Assembly: GCA_052035915.1 (NCBI GenBank)
Contig: JBPOHE010000018.1
Location: 1-62,298, forward strand
Direction: 5' to 3'
Length of the DNA stretch: 62,298 nucleotides
From: JBPOHE01 sp052035915
GTDB lineage: Bacteria > Pseudomonadota > Gammaproteobacteria > Chromatiales > Chromatiaceae
The position numbers and the translations under genes were made by a program. Below the pieces are notes generated by a model that saw nothing but the letters and a program-made list of their open reading frames with translations, made no database searches and was not told the DNA's origin. Within the stretch, counting starts at the first letter, position 1, and the number at the start of each line of letters is the position of its first letter. This document shows positions 46,373 to 54,768 of this stretch, piece after piece.

Positions 46373-46825
46373 TCATTGACCCTTCAACGCCGCCACCGGG
46401 GCGAAAGTATTTTCCACCAGGGGCTTGGCATCGACCTGAGGTACATGACACTGGGTACAGAAATACCTCCTGGCCGAGACATTGGCCAACACCATACCGT
46501 CACGGCTGGCGAAATGGGTCTGACTGATCTTGGTGGCGTTTTTCTCCTTGTAGTTGGCCCAACTATGACACCCCAGGCACTTGTTATGATTGATGCTGAT
46601 GGTGTACCCCTCGATCTGGTGCGGGATCAGCGGGGGTTGCAACAGATAGTCACGGGCGATCGGTGGACCATCCTTGTGATACTTTTTCAGCTCGGGGGCG
46701 GCCAGATCGGCAGCCTCATCCACGGTGGCACCCCGCAGGGACTTGAGTTCCTCGGCCGCCGATTGCCAAGCGATACCAAGACTGGCAAGTGAGAGGGCAA
46801 TCCCTAAGACCATCGATGTTTTCAT
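46373..46825 (-). CDS. napB: NapB diheme cytochrome subunit
   Basis: This 150-residue periplasmic protein has a Sec signal peptide (MKTSMVLGIALSLASLGIAW) and two heme motifs (CLGCH, CTQCH). It contains the NapB segment ARRYFCTQCHVPQ and VENTF. It is the small electron-transfer subunit of NapAB. The start overlaps the napH stop by 4 nt. Confidence 0.95.
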   Translation of the reverse strand: MKTSMVLGIALSLASLGIAWQSAAEELKSLRGATVDEAADLAAPELKKYHKDGPPIARDYLLQPPLIPHQIEGYTISINHNKCLGCHSWANYKEKNATKISQTHFASRDGMVLANVSARRYFCTQCHVPQVDAKPLVENTFAPVAALKGQ

Positions 46826-47721
46826 GGCAAAACCTCGCGTTTCTCTAGGCCCAGGTGGGCGGCTTGATGTTGGATTCGGGTTGAAAAACGAAACACGTCC
46901 CGCGCACAGAGGTCGATACAACGACCGCAGTTGGTACAGTTTCCAGACAGGATGAGCGGACTGCGGCCCTGCGGGGCCCCCTTCAACGCCGGACGTATGA
47001 CCTGTTGTTCCGGGCAGACGGCAAAACAATCCATGCAGTCGTCGCAGCGATCGCGATTGACCGCGCTGACGCGCAACAGACTGCCGAAACCGATGAGGCT
47101 GTAAAAGGCACCGACTGGACAAATGTGCCCGCACCAGGCACGGCGACTGATAAAGACATCGAGCAGGAAAATAGCGATCACCATGCCCCAGGCCAGTCCC
47201 ATGCCGAAAATCAAACCCCGGAATACCATGGAGACCGGATTCAGCAACTCCCAGGCCAGGGTGCCGGTCACCAACGCCACTATCAGGGTGGCGCCCAACA
47301 GCCAGTATCTCAGGCCGCGGGAAAGGCTGGCGCCGCCTTTGATGCCCAGTCTGAGCCGCAGCCATTCGGCGGCGTCGGTCACCATGTTGATGGGACAGAC
47401 CCAACTACAGTAGGCCCGTCCGCCGAGGAGCCAATAGGCGAGTAGCACTATGGCCGCACCCAGCAATCCGCTGGTGGCCGGCCAGTGTCCGGTCAGCCAC
47501 ATTTGCAGCAGGACATAGGGATCGGTCAGGGGGATCCGATCCAGGATCTCGCTAGAGGCCATGCTGCCCTTGATCAACCAGAGGCCGAACCAGGGACCGA
47601 GCAGGAACAGGATCAGGACCATGAGCTGCGTCAGGCGTCTCAATAAGAACCACTTATGAGCGCCCAGCCAACCTTTGAGTCGGACGGCCTCCCGGCCCGG
47701 ATAGCCTTCCCGGGTCGCCAT
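46822..47721 (-). CDS. napH: NapH quinol dehydrogenase membrane subunit
   Basis: This 299-residue polytopic protein has four membrane segments, two C-x3-C-P motifs in the membrane part (CSWVCP and CGHICP) and a C-terminal pair of 4Fe-4S sites (CDDCMDCFAVCP, CTNCGRCIDLC). It works with NapG to pass electrons, typically from menaquinol or ubiquinol, to the Nap system. It overlaps napG by 1 nt and napB by 4 nt. Confidence 0.95.
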   Translation of the reverse strand: MATREGYPGREAVRLKGWLGAHKWFLLRRLTQLMVLILFLLGPWFGLWLIKGSMASSEILDRIPLTDPYVLLQMWLTGHWPATSGLLGAAIVLLAYWLLGGRAYCSWVCPINMVTDAAEWLRLRLGIKGGASLSRGLRYWLLGATLIVALVTGTLAWELLNPVSMVFRGLIFGMGLAWGMVIAIFLLDVFISRRAWCGHICPVGAFYSLIGFGSLLRVSAVNRDRCDDCMDCFAVCPEQQVIRPALKGAPQGRSPLILSGNCTNCGRCIDLCARDVFRFSTRIQHQAAHLGLEKREVLP

Positions 47722-48554
47722 CAGGGTAGCCTCCGCGAATTCAGGGTCCGCAAGGGGTCATCCTGGAAGGGGGTCGCCCCCTCCCCTTTATCCATGATCA
47801 GACCGGCCCCGCCATGCTCGTAGCTCATACCCTCGGGCAGGTTGTAGCTATGCTGGGCATCCGGCGTGACCAGGCTACCGCCGGCCTTGGCCTTTTCCTC
47901 CCAGCCGAGACGGTAATGCCGACCCAGCAATCCCTTGGCCAGATGGAGGGGCAACACCTTGATCGCCGCCTCATCCAGCACGCAGGACTTTTCGCATTTG
48001 CCGCAACCGGTGCAGGCATCGGAATGCACGATGGGGATGAACCTGGCGTGCTTGCCGCTGCGGGCGTTGTGCTGGTATTCCAGACTGATCGCCTTGCCCC
48101 GCACCGGGCAGATGTTGAAACAGACCTCGCACCTCAGGCCGCGGAAGGCGATACAGGATTCCTGATCGATGACCACCGCCAGTCCCATGCGGGCGTTATC
48201 GATCCGGGTCAAATCCGGCTTCAGCGCCCCGGTCGGACAGGCCTTGACGCAGGGGATGTCCTCGCACATCTCGCAGGGGATGTCGCGGGCGACGAAATAG
48301 GGTGTCCCCAGGGCGACGGCCTCGCCAGGCCGGGACAGACGCAAAGTATCGTAGGGGCAATCCCGTACGCAGAGCCCACAGCGGATGCAGGCGCCGAGAA
48401 AGTCCTCCTCGGGCAAGGCCCCTGGCGGACGAATGGCTGTCGACGGCAGCGCCCTGGACTGCCGACTGAGCAGCCCCAGACCCAGGGCCACGACCCCAAC
48501 GCCGCAGACCGTCTTCAGTGAGTCGGTCAAAAACTTACGACGTTGGGGATTCAT
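47721..48554 (-). CDS. napG: NapG ferredoxin-type protein
   Basis: This 277-residue protein has a twin-arginine leader (NPQRRKFLTDSLKT) and four 4Fe-4S motifs (CIRCGLCVRDCP, CEMCEDIPCVKACP, CEVCFNICP, CTGCGKCEKSC). It is periplasmic and partners with NapH. The ATG at 48554 with AAGG upstream is preferred; an in-frame GTG at 48572 is possible. Confidence 0.94.
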   Translation of the reverse strand: MNPQRRKFLTDSLKTVCGVGVVALGLGLLSRQSRALPSTAIRPPGALPEEDFLGACIRCGLCVRDCPYDTLRLSRPGEAVALGTPYFVARDIPCEMCEDIPCVKACPTGALKPDLTRIDNARMGLAVVIDQESCIAFRGLRCEVCFNICPVRGKAISLEYQHNARSGKHARFIPIVHSDACTGCGKCEKSCVLDEAAIKVLPLHLAKGLLGRHYRLGWEEKAKAGGSLVTPDAQHSYNLPEGMSYEHGGAGLIMDKGEGATPFQDDPLRTLNSRRLP

Positions 48555-48588
48555 GCTCAGCCTTGGCTTCACTGAAGAATGCCGTCGA

Positions 48589-51165
48589 TCAGGCCCGCTC
48601 CACCTTGACCGCGCACTTCTTGAAGTCGGTCTCTTTCGAGATCGGACAGGTGGCGTCCAGGGTCAGCTTGTTGATCAGACGTCCTTCATCGAAGAAAGGC
48701 ACGAAGATCAGCCCCTCCGGGGTTTTGTTCCGCCCCCGGGTTTCCACCTGGGCGACGATGGTGCCCCGGCGACTGCTGATCTTGGCCGCCATGCCGCGTC
48801 GCAGACCGCGCTTCTCCGCGTCGTTCGGGTGCATGAACACCACCGCATCCGGGAAGGCGCGATAGAGTTCCGGCACCCGCCGGGTCATGCTGCCCGTATG
48901 CCAGTGCTCCAACACCCGCCCGGTGCACAACCAGAGGTCGAACTCCTTGTCCGGGGACTCTGCCGGTGGATCATAGGGCAGGGCGAAAACGATAGCCTTG
49001 CCGTCCTTGTTGCCGTAGAACTGGACGCCGGTTCCCTTCTCGACGAAGGGATCGTAGCCTTCCCGATAGCGCCACAGGGTCTCCTTGCCGTCCACCACCG
49101 GCCAACGCAAGCCCCTGGCCTTATGGTAGAGATCGAACTCGGCCAGATCGTGGCCCTTCTTCGGTCCCTCGGTGCTGAAGCGACGGTATTCCTCAAACAG
49201 CCCTTTCTGCGGGTAGAAGCCGAAATACTCCATCTCGTCGTTGTCGTAACTGTTCCCGGCCTCGTCCGTCACCGGCTGCTTGGGAAACTTGTTGACCACA
49301 GTATTGGCATACAAGACATCGAACAGAGTCTTACCCTTATAGCTGGGATTGGCGTCCAGGATCTCCACCGGCCAGACCTCATCGGTGGTGAAGCGTTTGG
49401 CAAATTCCAGATACTGCCAGAGGTCCGAGCGTGATTGACCCGGCCCCTTCACCTGCTGACGCCAGAACTGGGTGCGCCGCTCGGCATTGCCATAGGCCCC
49501 CTCCTTCTCCACCCACATGGCCGAAGGGAGGATGAGGTCAGCGGCCAGCGCGGAAACCGTCGGATAGGGATCGGAGACGACGATGAAGGTTTCCGGATTG
49601 CGCCAGCCGGGCCAGATCTCGTCATTAACATTGGGACCCGCCTGCATGTTGTTGGTGGTGCTGGTCCAGTAGCACTTGAGCTTGCCGTCCTTCAGCATAC
49701 GGCTCTGCAATACGGCGTGGAAACCGATCTTCCCCGGCAACAGGCCCTGAGGAAGTTGCCACACCTTCTCACTGAAGGCGCGATGATCCTTGTTGGTCAC
49801 CACCAGGTCGGCCGGCAGGCGATGGGCGAAGGTGCCCACCTCCCGGGCGGTGCCACAGGCCGAGGGTTGGCCGGTGAGGGAGAAGGGACCATTGCCCGGC
49901 TCGGAGATCTTGCCCACTAGGAGGTGGACGTTGTAGATCATGTTGTTGACCCAGGTGCCCCGGGTGTGCTGATTGAAGCCCATGGTCCAGTAAGACACCA
50001 CCTTGCGCTTCGGATCGGCATAGAGTTTGGCCAGCTCTTCCAATTGCTCCTTGGGCACCCCGGACAACTCGGACACCTTGTCCGCCGTGTATTCGGCGAC
50101 AAAGGCCTTGAACTCCTCGAAGGTCATGGGATCCGCCTTGTTGGGATCGCCCTTGGGCTTGGCATCCTCGCCCGGATAGCCGTTGTTGGTCGCCGCCTGC
50201 TCCAGGGGATGCTTGGGACGCAGCCCATAGCCGATGCCGGTGGCTCCCTTTTTGAAAACCACATGCTTGGCGATGAAGTCTTCGTTGACGGCGTTGTTCT
50301 GGATGATGTAGTGGCAGATGTAGTTGAGGATCGCCAGGTCGGTCTGCGGCTTGAAGATGATGCTGAGGTCGGACAGCTCATAACTGCGATGCTCGAAGGT
50401 CGAGAGCACGGCCACCTTGACATGGGACGCGGTCAAACGGCGATCAGTGAGTCTCGACCAGAGGATGGGATGCATCTCGGCCATGTTGGCGCCCCAAAGC
50501 ACGAAGGCATCGGCATGCTCCAGATCGTCATAACATCCCATGGGTTCGTCGGCGCCGAAGGTGCGCATGAAACCAGCCACCGCCGAGGCCATGCAGTGAC
50601 GGGCGTTCGGGTCGATATTGTTGGAGCGGAACCCGGCCTTGTAGAGCTTGCTGGCGGCGTAACCTTCCCAGATGGTCCATTGGCCGGAGCCGAACATGCC
50701 GACGCTTGAGACCAATTCCTCCGGCGGCTTGCCCTTGTTGGTTTCCATGTCCTTTTTGAGCGCGGCCTTCCATTTTTCCGCCATGATCGTGAAGGCTTCG
50801 TCCCAGGTCACCGGCTCGAATTCGCCCTGCTTGTCGAATTTGCCGTTTTTCTTGCGCAGCATGGGTTGCTGGAGCCTGTCCTTGCCGTACATGATCTTGG
50901 ACAGGAAATAGCCCTTGATGCAGTTCAGGCCCCGATTGACCGGCGCATCTGGATCGCCCTGGGTAGCCACCACCTTACCGTCCTTGGCTCCCACCAACAC
51001 CGAACAGCCCGTACCGCAGAAACGGCAGGGGGCTTTGTCCCACCGGATCTTGAGATCGTCCTCGGCCGCCAGCACCTGCTGTACCCCGGGGAGGCTGATG
51101 CCCGCGGCGGCGGCCGTGGCGGCAAGGGCATTGGTTTTGATGAAGTCACGCCGTGTCAGTTTCAT
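48589..51165 (-). CDS. napA: Periplasmic nitrate reductase catalytic subunit
   Basis: This 858-residue enzyme is full length for the larger NapA type. It has a Tat leader TRRDFIKTNALAAT, the 4Fe-4S motif CRFCGTGCSV then NCIKG, and the Mo-bis-MGD ligand region with Cys in ARHCMASAVAGF. It reduces nitrate to nitrite in the periplasm. The start overlaps the napD stop by 4 nt. Confidence 0.98.
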   Translation of the reverse strand: MKLTRRDFIKTNALAATAAAAGISLPGVQQVLAAEDDLKIRWDKAPCRFCGTGCSVLVGAKDGKVVATQGDPDAPVNRGLNCIKGYFLSKIMYGKDRLQQPMLRKKNGKFDKQGEFEPVTWDEAFTIMAEKWKAALKKDMETNKGKPPEELVSSVGMFGSGQWTIWEGYAASKLYKAGFRSNNIDPNARHCMASAVAGFMRTFGADEPMGCYDDLEHADAFVLWGANMAEMHPILWSRLTDRRLTASHVKVAVLSTFEHRSYELSDLSIIFKPQTDLAILNYICHYIIQNNAVNEDFIAKHVVFKKGATGIGYGLRPKHPLEQAATNNGYPGEDAKPKGDPNKADPMTFEEFKAFVAEYTADKVSELSGVPKEQLEELAKLYADPKRKVVSYWTMGFNQHTRGTWVNNMIYNVHLLVGKISEPGNGPFSLTGQPSACGTAREVGTFAHRLPADLVVTNKDHRAFSEKVWQLPQGLLPGKIGFHAVLQSRMLKDGKLKCYWTSTTNNMQAGPNVNDEIWPGWRNPETFIVVSDPYPTVSALAADLILPSAMWVEKEGAYGNAERRTQFWRQQVKGPGQSRSDLWQYLEFAKRFTTDEVWPVEILDANPSYKGKTLFDVLYANTVVNKFPKQPVTDEAGNSYDNDEMEYFGFYPQKGLFEEYRRFSTEGPKKGHDLAEFDLYHKARGLRWPVVDGKETLWRYREGYDPFVEKGTGVQFYGNKDGKAIVFALPYDPPAESPDKEFDLWLCTGRVLEHWHTGSMTRRVPELYRAFPDAVVFMHPNDAEKRGLRRGMAAKISSRRGTIVAQVETRGRNKTPEGLIFVPFFDEGRLINKLTLDATCPISKETDFKKCAVKVERA

Positions 51166-51428
51166 GATGCCGACTCCTGCTGGGTTTCTGCAAAATCTGA
51201 GTATTCGTAAACCAGCGACGTGGCGAGTACACCTTCCACGTCGAACAAAGAGGCCATGGTGTCGACCGTGCTGCGCTCGGCGGTCCCTTCCAGGACGACC
51301 AGGAGCTGCCCCTGATCGGTGACCGCGTGCACCTCGACGCCGGGGATCTGCTGCAACGTCTTATGCACCCCGGGCAGACGATCGGTCCGCGCCTTCACCA
51401 GCACCCCACAGATATCGAGTCTCGTCAT
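51162..51428 (-). CDS. napD: NapD chaperone
   Basis: This 88-residue cytoplasmic protein binds the NapA Tat signal peptide and controls its export. CGVLVKARTDRLPGV and GVEVHAVTDQGQLLVVLE are family-typical. The ATG at 51428 is 10 nt after AGGAG; TTG and GTG codons precede it in frame. Confidence 0.92.
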   Translation of the reverse strand: MTRLDICGVLVKARTDRLPGVHKTLQQIPGVEVHAVTDQGQLLVVLEGTAERSTVDTMASLFDVEGVLATSLVYEYSDFAETQQESAS

Positions 51429-51441
51429 CAACACCAAACTC

Positions 51442-51942
51442 CTAAAGCTGTTGCAAGCTCACCGCACCGACTGGACACAGGCCCACACAGGCCCCGCAGC
51501 CGTTGCATCGACTCTGATCCAACTCGGGGTAGGATCGCCCACCCCTGGCGAGACGAAAAGCGATCGCCCCGGAATCGCACACATCGCCACAGGTACGGCA
51601 TACCGTTCCCTCGGCGGCAAGACAGCCAGAGCCAAAACCAGGCCGATGCGTCCAGGCCCACCCCCGAGTCTCGCCCAGCGGGCGGAGCGCGCCGGTCTTG
51701 CATGCCTGGACACAGAGACCGCAAAAACTACAGCGCCCGCGTCGGAAATCGGCCTCTGGAAAGCCACCCGACCCTCGAACCAGCAACTTTTCCGGGCAGA
51801 CGCCGATACAGTCGTCGCAACGCGAGCACAGCTCGGTGAAGACCGCCTCCCTTTCCGCCCAGGGAGGCCGGAACACCGACTGCGACGGCAACCACTGCCC
51901 GCGTAGCAGGCGACGGCGACCGGGATCTATTGCTGAATTCAT
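51442..51942 (-). CDS. napF: NapF ferredoxin-type accessory protein
   Basis: This 166-residue cytoplasmic protein has three 4Fe-4S motifs (CSRCDDCIGVCPEK, CSFCGLCVQACKTG, CNGCGACVGLCPVG) plus a CRTCGDVC segment. It is thought to help mature NapA. It is the first gene of the operon. The ATG at 51942 is used because the only upstream alternative is a TTG, and no strong ribosome binding site is seen for either. Confidence 0.93.
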   Translation of the reverse strand: MNSAIDPGRRRLLRGQWLPSQSVFRPPWAEREAVFTELCSRCDDCIGVCPEKLLVRGSGGFPEADFRRGRCSFCGLCVQACKTGALRPLGETRGWAWTHRPGFGSGCLAAEGTVCRTCGDVCDSGAIAFRLARGGRSYPELDQSRCNGCGACVGLCPVGAVSLQQL

Positions 51943-52038
51943 AGAAATCAATGGAAGTTGCGAACTTGACTATTGAATGAGGGGACACCGTCGGACGACT
52001 TGACGAACATCAAATCCACCGACAATACACATTCCTTT

Positions 52039-52052
52039 TGATCTGCATCAAT
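52039..52052. promoter_or_regulatory. FNR/Dnr box upstream of napF
   Basis: TTGATCTGCATCAA is a perfect TTGAT-N4-ATCAA palindrome. Its centre is 103 bp before the napF ATG, suitable for class II activation with a leader of about 60 nt. The window encodes a Dnr-like regulator with the matching E-x-x-S-R recognition helix. Confidence 0.82.
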
Positions 52053-52087
52053 ATATCGTCATATTCTTGATCAATGATTCAGAAACA

Positions 52088-52116
52088 AAAAAGCCCGACA
52101 CCGGGGTGTCGGGCTG
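52088..52116 (-). terminator. Terminator of the fcc operon
   Basis: A perfect 11-bp stem AGCCCGACACC (52092-52102)/GGTGTCGGGCT (52105-52115) is followed on the minus strand by TTTTTTG. It lies about 30 bp after the fccB stop and separates the fcc and nap units. Confidence 0.92.
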
Positions 52117-52143
52117 TATCCTCAACGAGGTGGCCGGGCTCGG

Positions 52144-53493
52144 TCAGGTGAACATATCCGCCGTGATATTTCTGAACCAGCCGAGGGCGTATTGAACCTC
52201 AAGCGCCCGCACCCGGGCCGAGGCCTCCAAGGGAGACACCCCGCCGGAGTTGGGCACATCCTGGATAGCGCCATCCTTGAGTTCGTAGATACCGGCCACG
52301 GAGATCCCATAATTGGGGGCAATGATGCTGTAGCAGGTATTCACATAGGATGGCTCGGGCAGTGATTTCCCATTCACCAGGGCCACAATGGCGGCCGCGC
52401 ATACCTTGGCCTGGGAATTGGCGGCATAGCCGGATTTCGGCATGGTGCCGGCGATACAGGCATCGCCGATGACGAACACATCCTTCTGCTTGGTCGATTC
52501 GAAGGTCTTGGGGTCCACCGGGCACCAGCCCTTTTCATCGGTAAGACCGGCCAACTTGGCCAGGGCACCGGCCTCCTGGGCGGGGATGAAATTGACCACA
52601 TCCCCTTTGTATTCCTCTACTTGGCCGACCAGGGTCATGGCCTTGGGCTTGACCTCCTCGACGATGCCACCCCCGGCGCCGGGCACCCATTCGATCATAT
52701 CGCCATAGACCTGCTTCCAGCCCTGTTGGAACAGGGCCTGCTTGGAAAACTTGTCTTTGGGATCGAGGATGATGATCTTCGATTTCGGCTTGTGCTGCTT
52801 GAAGTAATGGGCCACCAAGGCGGCACGTTCGTAGGGGCCTGGAGGACAGCGATAGGGATTCGGCGGGGCGACGATGTAAAACTTGCCGCCGTCCGGCATC
52901 GCCTGCAATTGTTTTCTCAACAGGGCGGTTTGGGGACCGGCCTTCCAGGCATGGGGCATGATCTCGGCGGCCGCCTCGTCGAAGCCCTTGATCGCCCCCC
53001 ACTTGAAGGCGACACCGGGCGAGAGGATGAGCTTGTCATACTCGTAGCTCTTGCCCGATTTGCCCTTGATCGTCTTCTTGGCGGCGTCGACCTGGGTGAT
53101 CTCGTCGCGCACCACCGAGATACCCCGTTTGGCCAGACCGGCGTAGGTAAAGCTCAGACTGTCCAGATCCCGTTCACCCGCCAGCACCTCGTTGCTGAGG
53201 GGGCAGGAAATGAATTTTTCGTCTTTTTCGATGAGGGTCACCTGGATCTCGGGATCCCCCATCTTGAGGTACTTGGCGGCAATGGTTCCACCATAGCCAC
53301 CACCGACCACGATCACTCTAGCCTTGGCCTTGGCCGGCGCCGGTTCAGCCGCCTTGGCTGGTTTTTTCGCGGGCTTTACCGCCTCTTTGGGGGCCGTCTC
53401 CTGGCCCCAGAGGCCTGGCGCCCAGCCGAATGCCCCCAAGGCCCCGGCCATACCCGTCGCCTTGATGAGATCTCTTCGTGTCAATCTTGCCAT
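52144..53493 (-). CDS. fccB: Flavocytochrome c sulfide dehydrogenase, flavin subunit
   Basis: This 449-residue Tat-exported flavoprotein has leader LTRRDLIKATGMAG. After it comes an unusual Ala/Lys/Pro-rich linker (about residues 32-58). The dinucleotide motif VVVGGGYGG and the three family cysteines are conserved: C97 in SCPLSNEV (covalent FAD), C216 in PYRCPPGPYE, and C387 in NTCYSI (redox disulfide pair). GDACIAG and the C-terminal EVQYALGWF match FccB closely. It oxidises sulfide in the periplasm and passes electrons to FccA. Confidence 0.95.
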   Translation of the reverse strand: MARLTRRDLIKATGMAGALGAFGWAPGLWGQETAPKEAVKPAKKPAKAAEPAPAKAKARVIVVGGGYGGTIAAKYLKMGDPEIQVTLIEKDEKFISCPLSNEVLAGERDLDSLSFTYAGLAKRGISVVRDEITQVDAAKKTIKGKSGKSYEYDKLILSPGVAFKWGAIKGFDEAAAEIMPHAWKAGPQTALLRKQLQAMPDGGKFYIVAPPNPYRCPPGPYERAALVAHYFKQHKPKSKIIILDPKDKFSKQALFQQGWKQVYGDMIEWVPGAGGGIVEEVKPKAMTLVGQVEEYKGDVVNFIPAQEAGALAKLAGLTDEKGWCPVDPKTFESTKQKDVFVIGDACIAGTMPKSGYAANSQAKVCAAAIVALVNGKSLPEPSYVNTCYSIIAPNYGISVAGIYELKDGAIQDVPNSGGVSPLEASARVRALEVQYALGWFRNITADMFT

Positions 53494-53505
53494 GCCTGCT
53501 CTCCC

Positions 53506-54099
53506 CTATTTGTCCTGGGCCGCATAGAAATGCGCCACCGCCTTGAGTTCATCGAGACTGAGCTTTTGCACCCGCTCGCGCATCTTCCGCGGTTGGCTGG
53601 CCGGCGCCCCGACATCGTGATAGATCACCAGCATGTTGTAGGTATAGTCGGGCCATTGTCCCGCCACGCGGGGGGTTTCCGCGTCCTGTACCTGGCCATT
53701 CTTTTCATGGCAGGTCTCACACTTGGCATCGTTATGGATCTTGCTCCCCTGCTGGGCCAGCTTGGGATCGACCTTGGCCACCGTCGGGACCCAGGTCTGG
53801 GAGGCCATGTGATCGGCTATCGCCTTGATCTCGTCATCGCTATAGCCCTTCATGATGCGCCCCATGATGGTGGAATCCCGGGCGCCGCTTTTGAACTGAC
53901 CCAGCACGTTGGCGAGATAGCGCTTGTCGAGACCGCCGATCGTCGGCATGGCGTCACCGGCACTGGCGCCGTTGGTGCCATGGCAACCGGCGCAGGTGTT
54001 GGCAAGCATCGACGGCGAGCGGGGTCCTTCCGCCAGCAGGCCGGTACTGGCCAACAACCCCGCCAGGAGTGAAGTCAGCCTTAAGATAGATGTTTTCAT
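53506..54099 (-). CDS. fccA: Diheme cytochrome c, FccA-type (c4-like)
   Basis: This 197-residue protein has a Sec signal peptide and two C-x-x-C-H hemes (CAGCHG, CETCHE) in two cytochrome c domains, with axial Met candidates in DSTIMGRIM and PRKMRERV. It is 12 bp upstream of fccB with a GGAG ribosome binding site, so it is most likely the cytochrome subunit receiving electrons from FccB. Confidence 0.9.
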   Translation of the reverse strand: MKTSILRLTSLLAGLLASTGLLAEGPRSPSMLANTCAGCHGTNGASAGDAMPTIGGLDKRYLANVLGQFKSGARDSTIMGRIMKGYSDDEIKAIADHMASQTWVPTVAKVDPKLAQQGSKIHNDAKCETCHEKNGQVQDAETPRVAGQWPDYTYNMLVIYHDVGAPASQPRKMRERVQKLSLDELKAVAHFYAAQDK

Positions 54100-54191
54100 T
54101 ATGATCTCCGAATGAAAGAGTTCCGCTGAATGAGGGAAAACGCCGCTACGGTCGTCGCTCTCCCGGCACAGATCTGTCACTGGACGAGGTT

Positions 54192-54677
54192 TCACCTGGA
54201 TGAATGGACCGGCGCCTGGTTCATGGCGGCTTGGGCCTTGGTACCTAGCCAGACCTTGACCTCCTGAATCTCCTTTTGACGTTCCGGGGCCAGGGATTCC
54301 GCCCGATCCAAGGCCAGCCAGGCCTGGGCATAGTCGCCCAGGTGCAAGAGGGCGATCCCCAGACCCATATAGGCCGGGGCATGCTTATCATCCATGGCGA
54401 GGGCCTTGCGGTAGGTCTCCACGCTGGTGGAATACTGTCCCATCAGCGTTTGCACCCCGGCCAACTTGGTCAGGGCGACGACGGATTGAGGATCGTCCGC
54501 CACGGTTTGCTGTAGCGATCCCAAGGCCGCTTCGAAGCTTCCCGCACGTGCCAGCGCCTCGGCTTCGGTAAGACGCTCGGCGGTTGTCAGTGCCGCCGAT
54601 ACCCCAGAAATCCCTGTCAAAGACAAGAACAGGGCCGCCGTCAGGCAGCCGCGACGGAAAGAAGTCAAGCCGTTCAT
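54192..54677 (-). CDS. Exported TPR protein
   Basis: This 161-residue protein has a Sec-type signal (residues 1-28) and about three tetratricopeptide repeats (ARAGSFEAALGSLQQTV, LMGQYSTSVETYRKAL, HLGDYAQAWLALDRAES). It is periplasmic. It lies between the octaheme gene and fccA with gaps of 91 and 92 bp, so it may assist assembly of one or both cytochromes. No catalytic motif. Confidence 0.8.
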   Translation of the reverse strand: MNGLTSFRRGCLTAALFLSLTGISGVSAALTTAERLTEAEALARAGSFEAALGSLQQTVADDPQSVVALTKLAGVQTLMGQYSTSVETYRKALAMDDKHAPAYMGLGIALLHLGDYAQAWLALDRAESLAPERQKEIQEVKVWLGTKAQAAMNQAPVHSSR

Positions 54678-54768
54678 GGAATTCCAGGAAGTGTTCTTAG
54701 CCTGAGGCCCCCGGAGCGATACACAGGTATCGGCGGGGGCCATGGAAAAATGCCGGGAAAGGTGAAGG

